From an uncultured Nitrospira sp. (lineage in GTDB: Bacteria; Nitrospirota; Nitrospiria; Nitrospirales; Nitrospiraceae): a DNA stretch of 64,000 nt. The stretch covers positions 215,182-279,181 of the forward strand of contig CABVRZ010000001.1 in the NCBI GenBank assembly GCA_902500775.1, read 5' to 3'. Position 1 is the stretch's first letter. Every line of letters starts with the position of its first letter. The notes under the pieces were generated by a model, which made no database searches, was not told the DNA's origin, and saw only the letters and a list, made by a program, of their open reading frames with translations. Below are positions 1 to 7,612 of the stretch, piece after piece. Both the position numbers and the translations under genes were made by a program.

Positions 1-105
1 GTTCGTACGTTGAGCTCTGAGGCGAACGAGAACGAAGCTGGAGGGCTTTTTCAACAGGCTGCCAAATTGGGCGTTTCACTTTCTTACTTTTCCTGGTAGC
101 CTTAT

Positions 106-450
106 ATGACGATGGCCATGACGCTCTTTCATGTTGACTGGTGTCCGGACTGTCTTGTGGTTCGCCGCAAGCTGACCGACTTAGGATTAACCTATGATGC
201 CGTCATCGTGCCCGATAGCAGACGCATGCGCACGCAGGTGTACGATGTCTCCGGCCAATACTATGTCCCCGTCCTCAGGGACGGCGATCTGGTCTTGACT
301 GAGACCGCCGATATTCTGGCCTATCTAGACGAGCGCGCCAAAGCGGGTAACGCGGGAGCTTCGGCATCCACCCAGTTTCAATCTCAAGCTCGCACCACAC
401 CAGACACACCAAGCCCGGACGACGAGCATCCTTCTTGCCGGATCACCTGA
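106..450 (+). CDS. Glutaredoxin/GST N-terminal-like thioredoxin-fold protein
   Basis: This 114-residue protein opens with a beta strand followed by a CPDC motif at residues 13-16, which is the place of the redox CxxC of glutaredoxins. A later YVPVL segment has the cis-proline typical of the thioredoxin fold, and LTETADILAYLDE is the GST N-terminal or glutaredoxin end helix. The last 30 or so residues are low-complexity and probably disordered. It is likely a cytosolic thiol-disulfide protein, but its partner is unknown. ATG codons also occur at 112 and 118, so the exact start is uncertain. It ends 18 nt before the radical SAM gene and probably shares its transcript. Confidence 0.75.
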   Translation: MTMAMTLFHVDWCPDCLVVRRKLTDLGLTYDAVIVPDSRRMRTQVYDVSGQYYVPVLRDGDLVLTETADILAYLDERAKAGNAGASASTQFQSQARTTPDTPSPDDEHPSCRIT

Positions 451-468
451 TCACCGAAGGACCTTTCA

Positions 469-1662
469 ATGGAAGATTGGCGACAAATCCTCGCAAAAAG
501 TATCGTAAAGCCCAAGGACCTGGCTGACCGATTTGGCCTTGATGAGAAAGAGATTGAGGCGATCGTTGGCCCCTATCCCATGCGGATTACCCCAACGGTG
601 CTTGAGACAATCAAATCGAAGGATGATCCGATCTGGAAACAAGTCGTTCCTGATATCACGGAATTGGACGACATTGCCGCCGACGACGACCCTCTCGAAG
701 AAGACCTCATGAGCCCGGTGCCTCACCTCGTGCACCGATATCCTGACCGTGTGTTGCTCATGGTCACCAACCAATGTCCGATCTACTGTCGATTCTGCAC
801 CAGAAAACGGTTGGTGGGCAAACCGGGTTTTCTGAAACAGGGCGAGTTAGACCGTGCGATCCAGTACCTTCGCGACCATACGGAAGTTCGTGATGTCATC
901 CTTTCCGGAGGCGATCCGCTGTTACTGCCGGACCATCTCCTCGACCGTATCTTGAAAGCACTTCGAACGATCCCGCATCTGGAACTGATTCGCCTTGGCT
1001 CCCGGGTCCCAGGGAGCCTGCCTCAGCGCATTACGCCACAGCTCTGTGAAATCGTCAGAAAGTACCACCCTATCTATATGAATCTGCATTTCAACCACCC
1101 TGACGAGCTGACACCCGAGGTCAAAGCCGCTTGTGGCATGCTCGCGGACGCCGGAGTCCCATTGGGCGCCCAAACCGTGCTTCTCAGAGGCGTGAACGAC
1201 GATCCAGAGATTATGAAACGGCTCGTCCATCAGCTTCTCCTTGCGCGAGTGAAACCCTATTACCTGTATCAAGCCGACTTGACCAAAGGCACGAACCATT
1301 TCAGAACGACCGTCGAAACCGGGCTGAAGATCATCAAGGCGCTCCAAGGCCATACCAGCGGCATGGCTGTCCCCCATTTCGTGATTGACGCGCCCGGTGG
1401 AGGCGGCAAGATCCCGTTGCTTCCCGACAATTATCTGGTCCATCTTGATGAAGACGGGGCCGTGCTCCGTAACTATGAGAATAAGACCTTCCACTATCCC
1501 CAGCCGAAGCCGAACGGCCGGCGGGAACTCCCGATGGTCGGGGTGCACTCTTCCGTCGATGAGACAGAAGAGGCCTATGCGACTTGCGGTGACAGCTACC
1601 CTGATCGTGACGGCTACGCGACGTGGGGGAACAGCTGCGGCGGAGATGCGGACGAGCTGTGA
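469..1662 (+). CDS. KamA-family radical SAM protein (lysine 2,3-aminomutase-like)
   Basis: The 397-residue protein carries the radical SAM cluster motif CPIYCRFC (C103, C107, C110) followed directly by TRKRLVG, the signature of the lysine 2,3-aminomutase family. The SGGDPLLL segment (SAM binding) and the C-terminal PHFVIDAPGGGGK segment (PLP lysine region of KamA) are also present. Members move the alpha-amino group of lysine or a related amino acid to the beta position using a 4Fe-4S cluster, SAM and PLP. It is longer than EpmB (about 340 residues), and no efp gene is nearby, so free lysine or beta-lysine osmolyte synthesis is possible but unproven. AAGGAC lies 6 nt before the ATG. The stop overlaps the start of the next gene. 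Confidence 0.88.
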   Translation: MEDWRQILAKSIVKPKDLADRFGLDEKEIEAIVGPYPMRITPTVLETIKSKDDPIWKQVVPDITELDDIAADDDPLEEDLMSPVPHLVHRYPDRVLLMVTNQCPIYCRFCTRKRLVGKPGFLKQGELDRAIQYLRDHTEVRDVILSGGDPLLLPDHLLDRILKALRTIPHLELIRLGSRVPGSLPQRITPQLCEIVRKYHPIYMNLHFNHPDELTPEVKAACGMLADAGVPLGAQTVLLRGVNDDPEIMKRLVHQLLLARVKPYYLYQADLTKGTNHFRTTVETGLKIIKALQGHTSGMAVPHFVIDAPGGGGKIPLLPDNYLVHLDEDGAVLRNYENKTFHYPQPKPNGRRELPMVGVHSSVDETEEAYATCGDSYPDRDGYATWGNSCGGDADEL

Positions 1663-2816
1663 CGACTCATTCGCCTCGGACCGGGATTTTCCCCTATCAA
1701 GACATCAAACGGTTGATCATCGGCGGGGCCATCAGTGCCGATCCGGCGATTGAGGACCGACAGATCCAACCAGCCAGTCTCGACCTGCGTCTTGGCCGCA
1801 AAGCCTACCGATTGATCAGCAGCTTCTTGCCGGAACTGTCGGCGATCTCCTCCCGTCTCACTGTCATGGATTTCTATCAGTCGGACCTCGTGATGTACGA
1901 AATGGATCTGAGCGCTGGCGCCATTCTCGAAAAGGGCCACGTCTACCTGGTCCCATTGTTGGAAGAATTGGCGCTCCCTAAAACGGTCCGTGCACGAGCG
2001 AATCCGAAGAGCACAACCGGTCGGCTGGATGTCTTCACCCGAGTGGTGACGGATCTCACCTCGGGATTCGATGAAATCCGATCCGGATATCGGGGGCCGC
2101 TGTTCTTGGAGATCGTTCCACGCTCGTTTGCCATCAAAGTCCGCACCGGACAGTCGTTGAACCAAGTTCGGTTTGTGCATGGCGAGGCCACAGTTTCGGA
2201 CCAAGCGCTTCACGCGCTCCATCGGACGACCCCGTTGCTCTATCACAACGTGGCACCCACCAAACGTGTCACCAGTCAAGACGTTCGCGCCGAACGGGGT
2301 CTATTCCTACGCATTGATCTCACTGGCGGAGATCAGCGAGACTCCCGCGTGATTGGATACCGCGCGAAGAAAAATAGTCATGTCATTGACCTCGCCAAAG
2401 TGGGACATTATGCTGCAGCTGACTTCTGGGAGCCGCTCTACCGACATCGTCACAACAGCTTGCTATTGGAGCCGGAAGAGTTTTATATCCTTGTGTCAAA
2501 AGAGCGCATCCGGGTCCCTCCCGGCTATGCTGCGGAAATGGTGGCTTACGAAGCAGCCTGTGGTGAGCTGCGGACTCACTATGCAGGGTTTTTCGACCCG
2601 GGCTTTGGTTATGGGTCAAAAGGTGAGATCAAAGGCACACAGGTCGTCTTGGAGGTTCGTCCGCACGACGTGCCGTTTTTGATCCACGATGGACAAACGT
2701 TTTTTAAAGTCCTGTATGAAACCATGATGGCCAACCCGACACAACTCTATGGATCAGGCTTAGGCTCTTCCTATCAACGGCAGGCCCTCACGCTCAGCAA
2801 ACATTTCAAGATCTAA
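1659..2816 (+). CDS. 2'-deoxycytidine 5'-triphosphate deaminase, double-domain type
   Basis: The opening TGIFPYQDIKRLI and IQPASLDLRLG segments match the long dCTP deaminase family in which two dUTPase-fold halves are fused. The first half contains ARANPKSTTGRLDVF and SLNQVRF; the second contains EMVAYEAACGELRTHYAG and FFDPGFGYG. The enzyme deaminates dCTP to dUTP and so feeds thymidylate synthesis. The chosen start is the GTG at 1659, which overlaps the upstream stop as GTGA and has a GGAG at 1642-1645. An in-frame ATG at 1623 would add 12 poorly conserved residues. The product is 385 aa. Four-base overlap implies translational coupling with the radical SAM gene. Confidence 0.8.
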   Translation: MTTHSPRTGIFPYQDIKRLIIGGAISADPAIEDRQIQPASLDLRLGRKAYRLISSFLPELSAISSRLTVMDFYQSDLVMYEMDLSAGAILEKGHVYLVPLLEELALPKTVRARANPKSTTGRLDVFTRVVTDLTSGFDEIRSGYRGPLFLEIVPRSFAIKVRTGQSLNQVRFVHGEATVSDQALHALHRTTPLLYHNVAPTKRVTSQDVRAERGLFLRIDLTGGDQRDSRVIGYRAKKNSHVIDLAKVGHYAAADFWEPLYRHRHNSLLLEPEEFYILVSKERIRVPPGYAAEMVAYEAACGELRTHYAGFFDPGFGYGSKGEIKGTQVVLEVRPHDVPFLIHDGQTFFKVLYETMMANPTQLYGSGLGSSYQRQALTLSKHFKI

Positions 2817-2819
2817 CCT

Positions 2820-3233
2820 ATGGCGCCATCCGATTTCCCGGCTCATCATAACGAACCCGCGCGTCCGTCGCCGCCTTCTGATCCAGAAGAGCCGCGCGAA
2901 AGTTCTGACCACCAAATCCACGTCATCGGGTTGATGGTCGGTACCGCACTGATGTTTATCGGGTTTCTCAATATATTTCTTTCCATCAGCGGCGGGTTTG
3001 AGATCAATATCGTGCCGTTTCTGATCTATTTTGGCGGCCTCGCGGTCTGGGCCAATGCTGCCATCGAAACACCGGCCATCCGGTATGCCGTCATGGCGCT
3101 GGCCGTTGCATTGGCCTTAGGCCTCTTTCAATATGGCGAAGTCCTGTTTTGGCACAAACAAGTGCTGTTTTGGACCACCATCATCATCGTCATGTATTTT
3201 ATGTTCGTTGAGCCCAAGAAACCAACCACCTGA
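2820..3233 (+). CDS. Small integral membrane protein of unknown function
   Basis: This 137-residue protein begins with a proline-rich, acidic cytosolic-looking tail of about 37 residues and then shows four hydrophobic stretches, including GLMVGTALMFIGFLNIFLSI and WTTIIIVMYFMFV, so it is probably a four-helix inner-membrane protein. I do not recognise a family. It starts 3 nt after the deaminase stop and ends 19 nt before a glycosyltransferase, so it sits inside the same plus-strand unit. Confidence 0.65.
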   Translation: MAPSDFPAHHNEPARPSPPSDPEEPRESSDHQIHVIGLMVGTALMFIGFLNIFLSISGGFEINIVPFLIYFGGLAVWANAAIETPAIRYAVMALAVALALGLFQYGEVLFWHKQVLFWTTIIIVMYFMFVEPKKPTT

Positions 3234-3252
3234 GTGAGATGCGATCTGCAGG

Positions 3253-3945
3253 ATGACGCTCTCCGTCATCATTCCGACTCTGAATGAAGAACAGGCCCTT
3301 GGACCGACATTGGCCAACCTTCCATCGTCTCTCGTGCTTGAAATCATCCTTGTTGACGGAGGCAGTACTGATCGCACTCACGCGGTGACGAACGCCTTTC
3401 TCGCAACAGCGCCCAATGCTCATATCATAAGAGCGCCAACCGGACGAGCGCGGCAGATGAACGAGGGAGCGAAAGCCAGCCGTGGCGAGATCTTACTGTT
3501 CTTACATGCCGACACACAGATCCCGAATGACGCTCCTCAGATCATTGATTCAGCTCTTGCGGACCAGGCTGCTGTGGGAGGGCGATTTGACGTACAATTT
3601 GACACTCGTTCCCATTGGGGGCGTATCATCAGTACACTGATAAACTGGCGTTCTCGCACAAGTGGGATCGCCACAGGCGATCAGGCGATCTTTGTCCGTC
3701 GACACATCTTTGAGCGACTTGGAGGTTTTGCAGACATCCCACTGATGGAAGATATTGAATTCTGTCGGAGGCTCAAGCGCGTCGGGTCGACCGTGGCACT
3801 TCGCCAGACGGTCATGACCTCATTTCGCCGCTGGGAGCAGCAAGGTCCGTTGAGAACCATCCTCTTGATGTGGAGCCTACGATTCCTCTATTGGACCAGT
3901 GTCAACCCACATCGACTCGCACACTTCTATCAGATCGTGAGGTAA
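3253..3945 (+). CDS. TIGR04283-type family 2 glycosyltransferase
   Basis: The N-terminus SVIIPTLNEE followed by EIILVDGGSTDRT is the GT-A nucleotide-sugar fold of family 2 glycosyltransferases. The segment GRARQMNEGAKASRGEILLFLHADT is characteristic of the TIGR04283 group and includes the metal-binding acidic pair. GDQAIFVRR and LMEDIEF continue the family pattern. At 230 residues it has the usual length. Proteins of this group are often named for arsenosugar biosynthesis, but most members have no known substrate, and no arsenic genes are seen here. It is followed after 3 nt by its usual partner. Confidence 0.85.
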   Translation: MTLSVIIPTLNEEQALGPTLANLPSSLVLEIILVDGGSTDRTHAVTNAFLATAPNAHIIRAPTGRARQMNEGAKASRGEILLFLHADTQIPNDAPQIIDSALADQAAVGGRFDVQFDTRSHWGRIISTLINWRSRTSGIATGDQAIFVRRHIFERLGGFADIPLMEDIEFCRRLKRVGSTVALRQTVMTSFRRWEQQGPLRTILLMWSLRFLYWTSVNPHRLAHFYQIVR

Positions 3946-3948
3946 CAC

Positions 3949-4695
3949 ATGCCAACTTCTCACCCTCAACACTCATCACCCAGTACTGCATTAGTGATGT
4001 TTGCGAAAGCGCCGATCCCAGGCCAAGTGAAGACACGCCTCTGCCCACCGCTGACGCCAGATGAAGCGGCAACGCTCCATGGAAGTTTTGTGCTCGACAC
4101 GTTGGAACGAACCAAGCTTGCCGTCACGAAGCTCAAATTGCCGCTTGCTCGTTATCTCGCCTGTGCCCCCTCGGCCACACATGTCTTCTTCAAAATTATG
4201 GAAGAAAGACATGGCGTGAACGTCATGGACCAAGTCGGCGATGATCTGGGCGCATGCATGAACCAGGCTTTCGACGTAACGTTCAAGAGAGGACACCATC
4301 AAGTGATGATCATTGGCACTGACGTCCCAACCCTTCCTCTTGATCATGTCAAACAAGCCCTTGCCCTGCTGGATAGCCATGATCTCGTGCTAGGCCCAGC
4401 TCTTGATGGTGGTTATTACCTGATTGGCCTCAAGCGGATGACGCCAGAACTTTTCACCGACATTCCCTGGTCGACCGATCATGTCCTGAAACTCACGCAA
4501 GAAAAAGCCGCCACGCTCGGACTGAAGACAGCGTTGCTTAAACCGTGGCGCGACGTGGACACCCTTGCAGACCTTCAGGCCATCAGCGAGGCGTGCCGCG
4601 CTGACGGCAAGAAATCAAAGCAGGATCGAGCGTTTTCAAGTCGAACGGCGGGAGTATTGGAAACGCTCGCCAAACGGCTGCATTCCAGGGCATAA
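3949..4695 (+). CDS. TIGR04282-type glycosyltransferase (DUF2064)
   Basis: ALVMFAKAPIPGQVKTRL near the N-terminus is the nucleotidyltransferase-like signature of the TIGR04282/DUF2064 family. The downstream IIGTDVPTLP and LGPALDGGYYLIGL segments supply the metal-binding aspartates, and PWSTDHVL follows as expected. Length (248 aa) is normal. The protein is the regular neighbour of TIGR04283 glycosyltransferases, and the two genes are only 3 nt apart. The shared substrate is not known; the arsenosugar label is a family name and not evidence of function here. Confidence 0.85.
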   Translation: MPTSHPQHSSPSTALVMFAKAPIPGQVKTRLCPPLTPDEAATLHGSFVLDTLERTKLAVTKLKLPLARYLACAPSATHVFFKIMEERHGVNVMDQVGDDLGACMNQAFDVTFKRGHHQVMIIGTDVPTLPLDHVKQALALLDSHDLVLGPALDGGYYLIGLKRMTPELFTDIPWSTDHVLKLTQEKAATLGLKTALLKPWRDVDTLADLQAISEACRADGKKSKQDRAFSSRTAGVLETLAKRLHSRA

Positions 4696-4725
4696 TACGT
4701 ACCAGTTCGATATGCAAAAACCCAG

Positions 4726-5460
4726 ATGACAAACCACGTTGCACTCATCACTGGCGGTGCGAAAGGCATTGGGCGTGGCATCGCCCTCGATCTTGCTGCT
4801 CGGCAGTGGAGAATCGCCTTCTGTTACAGGACGAGTGAAGCCGAGGCCCAGGCAACGGCACGGGACATCACAACGCGAGGCGGGCAGGCACTTGGGATCC
4901 GCTGTGACGTGTCAGACCCTGGCGCCGCCAAGGCTCTTGTCGCACAGGTGGAAAAAGAATGGGGACACATCGATGTCCTCATCAATGGAGCCGGCCCCTA
5001 CCATCGCATCAACCTGTTCGATGAAACGGTCGAAGGCTGGAACGAGATGTTCGCCGGCAACCTCCATCCCATTTTCTACCTCGTGCAAGCGGCTGCTCCT
5101 GGCATGAAAGCCCGCAAGACCGGCCGCATCATTAACTTCAGTATGGCCAATGCCGATCAAATGGAAGCACAGCCTGACGTGACCGGCCATTACATTGCCA
5201 AGACCGGTGTCCTGATCCTGACACGCACCTTGGCAAAGTTGCTGGCTCCCTATGGCATCACCGTCAATGCCATTTCGCCAGGCTTCATCGACTCGGGCAG
5301 TGCGCCGCCTCAAGAACTTGCCGCCATGACAAAGCGCATTCCTGCGGGGTATATCGGAACGATCGAGGATACGCTCGCTGCCATCCGCTATCTGCTCAGC
5401 GAAGAGGCCCGATACGTCAACGGGGCCAATATCCAAATCAGCGGCGCGTGGGGAATATAG
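4726..5460 (+). CDS. SDR-family oxidoreductase
   Basis: The 244-residue protein has the short-chain dehydrogenase layout: a dinucleotide-binding GGAKGIGRG near residue 10, an NGAG structural motif, an INFS serine, a YIAK (YxxxK) catalytic pair, and the NAISPGFIDSG segment after the active site. CYRTS after the second strand has an arginine at the place often used for NADPH preference. It resembles FabG and pteridine-reductase-like SDRs, but the true fabG of this window is at 59860. The substrate cannot be predicted. Confidence 0.8.
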   Translation: MTNHVALITGGAKGIGRGIALDLAARQWRIAFCYRTSEAEAQATARDITTRGGQALGIRCDVSDPGAAKALVAQVEKEWGHIDVLINGAGPYHRINLFDETVEGWNEMFAGNLHPIFYLVQAAAPGMKARKTGRIINFSMANADQMEAQPDVTGHYIAKTGVLILTRTLAKLLAPYGITVNAISPGFIDSGSAPPQELAAMTKRIPAGYIGTIEDTLAAIRYLLSEEARYVNGANIQISGAWGI

Positions 5461-5680
5461 AATAGGACAACACTCAGGTTAGTTCCTTGCTCACTGAGCG
5501 CGCACTCAGAACGATTGTTTTGGGGTGAAGGTCTGTATTCGCTCAATATACGCAGGGGGACTAACCTGACTATCGTTTTTGAGAAGGGAAAGGAAAAGGC
5601 GGAATCGATCGATGCGTGCAGTGTGAGCTCAACCCAATTCTCTCGCAAAAAGAAGTAGGGCAAGAAATGGAGGAGTGCTG

Positions 5681-6085
5681 ATGAAATCCAAACAGGAACT
5701 CGAAGCCCATCGACGTTTCACTCAAGCCCTTCAGCATGAGCATGTGACCTGCGTACAACCTGGCTGCGGGGGAGCGATGGACGTGGCTGATCACACTCCA
5801 CATGGTGCTCGCATCAAGTCGTATGAAGCCACCTGTGAGCGTTGTCACACGGTCGAGAAGATTACCGGCAAGGAAGAGCATCAGCCCTCCTGGGATGTGG
5901 CCTCGATCACATTGATGGCCGAAACACACCTACTCCACGAGCAGCCGACCTGTCCGTATGACGATACTCCCATTACCTTCATCTCCTTGCCCAATCCCCG
6001 ACGGAAAGCTCGTTATCGCCTCCAGTGTTACTACTGTGGCCGGCACACGGAAATGAACTGGCCGCCACCGGAAGCGAAGCGGTAA
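5681..6085 (+). CDS. Putative zinc-ribbon protein, unknown function
   Basis: The 134-residue product has paired cysteines suited to zinc binding: C-x4-C near residue 23 (CVQPGC), CERC near residue 55, a single CPYDD, and CYYC close to the end. The start was placed at the ATG at 5681 because a GGAGGAG lies 5 nt upstream; an in-frame GTG at 5675 falls within that ribosome-binding site. No catalytic motif is visible. The gene faces the hydrolase gene that follows and stands alone after a 220-nt gap. Confidence 0.6.
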   Translation: MKSKQELEAHRRFTQALQHEHVTCVQPGCGGAMDVADHTPHGARIKSYEATCERCHTVEKITGKEEHQPSWDVASITLMAETHLLHEQPTCPYDDTPITFISLPNPRRKARYRLQCYYCGRHTEMNWPPPEAKR

Positions 6086-6123
6086 CGTCACAAGCCCATC
6101 GGCGTCAGGCAGATCGCCTCACA

Positions 6124-6945
6124 TTACGCTGAAAGGGCCCTCTTGATGAATTCACCAAATCGTCGAAAGTAAGTAGCGCCGCCCACCTGGTATGTCGTGT
6201 TGTGGTTTGCCCCTTGGATTGCATACCATTCCTTTGGCGGCAAGGCCGCGTCGAAGATCTGACGTCCCAAGTCGATCGGGATGAGATCGTCTTTGTCTCC
6301 ATGGATAATCAGCTTCGGGAGAGACAGCTGTGGAAGCCGGTCGATCAGCCGATGTTCCGCTCCAAGAAGCCAATGGACCGGCAACCCACTGTAGTGAAAT
6401 TTTGCCACGGCTTCGATCGAGGGAAAGGCAGATTCGAGGATCAGCGCTGAAGCTGGTCGTTGGACAGCCAGCTCTCCCGCCACTGTCGTCCCAAGTGATC
6501 GACCGAATACAATTATCCGTTCTGGGCGAATCTTCCTTGTGCGCGTGAGATAGTCATAAGCCCCATACCCATCTTCGTAAAGTCCCCTCTCACTTGGACG
6601 AACCGCCTGACTCCTTCCATATCCTCGATAGTCAAACAAGAACACGGATAGCCCGAGTTGGAACAACAGTTTTAGATTTTCAAGGCGGTGCCTGATGTTT
6701 CCCGCATTGCCATGGCACCAGAGCACAACAGGACGATCAGCTACTGATTCGACATACCACCCAAACAAGTGGACTCCATCAGCAGCTTGAAACCAGACCT
6801 CTTCAAGCGGCAATCCGCTGAGTCGTGCCCAGTCTCGGTCTTCCCATGGTTCAGGGTAGTAGACAAAGAATTGATCGAGGAAACCCACGGAGGCAGGATA
6901 CCGGAACTGACTCAGAGAAGGAAGCGTCAGATACGTCACTGCCAC
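6124..6945 (-). CDS. Alpha/beta hydrolase (serine hydrolase family)
   Basis: The 273-residue sequence has the hydrolase core: an oxyanion strand WCHGNAGN, FDYRGYGRS after the third strand, the nucleophile elbow GRSLG, the acid in IIHGDKDDLIP, and the catalytic histidine in GANHN. It belongs to the group of Bem46/YfhR-like hydrolases, whose substrates are mostly unknown. The N-terminus is weakly hydrophobic (TYLTLPSLSQF) but lacks a clear signal peptide. The gene faces its downstream neighbour across about 40 nt. Confidence 0.82.
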   Translation of the reverse strand: MAVTYLTLPSLSQFRYPASVGFLDQFFVYYPEPWEDRDWARLSGLPLEEVWFQAADGVHLFGWYVESVADRPVVLWCHGNAGNIRHRLENLKLLFQLGLSVFLFDYRGYGRSQAVRPSERGLYEDGYGAYDYLTRTRKIRPERIIVFGRSLGTTVAGELAVQRPASALILESAFPSIEAVAKFHYSGLPVHWLLGAEHRLIDRLPQLSLPKLIIHGDKDDLIPIDLGRQIFDAALPPKEWYAIQGANHNTTYQVGGATYFRRFGEFIKRALSA

Positions 6946-7057
6946 CTACCGCCAACGCATGCAAGAAGTGATGGTTTTCTTGTCCTTCATCCTAAACCGC
7001 GCTATAGCTCATTCATCAAAAGCCTTGCACCGTCCCCTACTACGTGGAGGATGTGAG

Positions 7058-7603
7058 ATGCTCAAAGCCGGCTCCAGCCTACTCTGTGGACTGTTTGTGC
7101 TGCTGACTCTGTATGTACTGCTCTCCCTATCCGGGTGCTCCGTCATGATGGCAATGGTTGGAGACAAAGAACCGGACTTTGAGCGCATCAAGGTCGGAAC
7201 GACCAAGGAGGAGATTGATTTTGAGTTTAATCAGCTAGGAACACAAAGAGATGTTGGCGACGGGAAAACTGAGGTGACGTACAAATACGAGATGGGGAAC
7301 TCTCCCAATGCAGCCCGTGCGGCAATTTATGGCTATTACGACTTAGCCACACTCGGATTTGCCGAACCTGTATTTACTATCGTAGAGTTTTTTGTGGGAC
7401 ATAAGGAACAAACCACTGTTGTCTACAATGCCGAAAACAAAGCGCTCTCTATCAGTGGATACACACCTCCCCCACTTTCTCCTGAGATGAAGGCTGCGAT
7501 TGAGGAGCAGGAGAAACATGTACGAAAGCGTCCTACTCCACGCCCAAGTCAGGATTCCTCCGTGGATTCACTATCACCCCAGCTAAGTACCACGTCTCCA
7601 TAA
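7058..7603 (+). CDS. Predicted lipoprotein, unknown function
   Basis: The start was placed at the ATG at 7058, which has GGAGG 7 nt upstream. The result is a 181-residue protein with a hydrophobic leader and a lipobox SLSGC ending at C27, so it is probably a lipid-anchored envelope protein. The mature part contains IKVGTTKEEIDFEFNQLG, resembling the small SmpA/OmlA-like fold in which a Gly-x-Thr-x-x-Glu motif starts a helix. The C-terminal 30 residues are Pro/Ser-rich. The family is otherwise unrecognised. It is convergent with the DUF4105 gene, only 9 nt apart. Confidence 0.65.
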   Translation: MLKAGSSLLCGLFVLLTLYVLLSLSGCSVMMAMVGDKEPDFERIKVGTTKEEIDFEFNQLGTQRDVGDGKTEVTYKYEMGNSPNAARAAIYGYYDLATLGFAEPVFTIVEFFVGHKEQTTVVYNAENKALSISGYTPPPLSPEMKAAIEEQEKHVRKRPTPRPSQDSSVDSLSPQLSTTSP

Positions 7604-7612
7604 CCACATCAC

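Noticed and set aside
1-105. GGGCTTTTTCAACAGGCTGCC at the left edge as a possible dispersed repeat
   Set aside because: Only one copy lies in the window, so a repeat cannot be supported from this sequence.
3253-4695. Arsenosugar biosynthesis operon
   Set aside because: The two family names suggest it, but no arsM, radical SAM arsenosugar enzyme or arsenic resistance gene is nearby.
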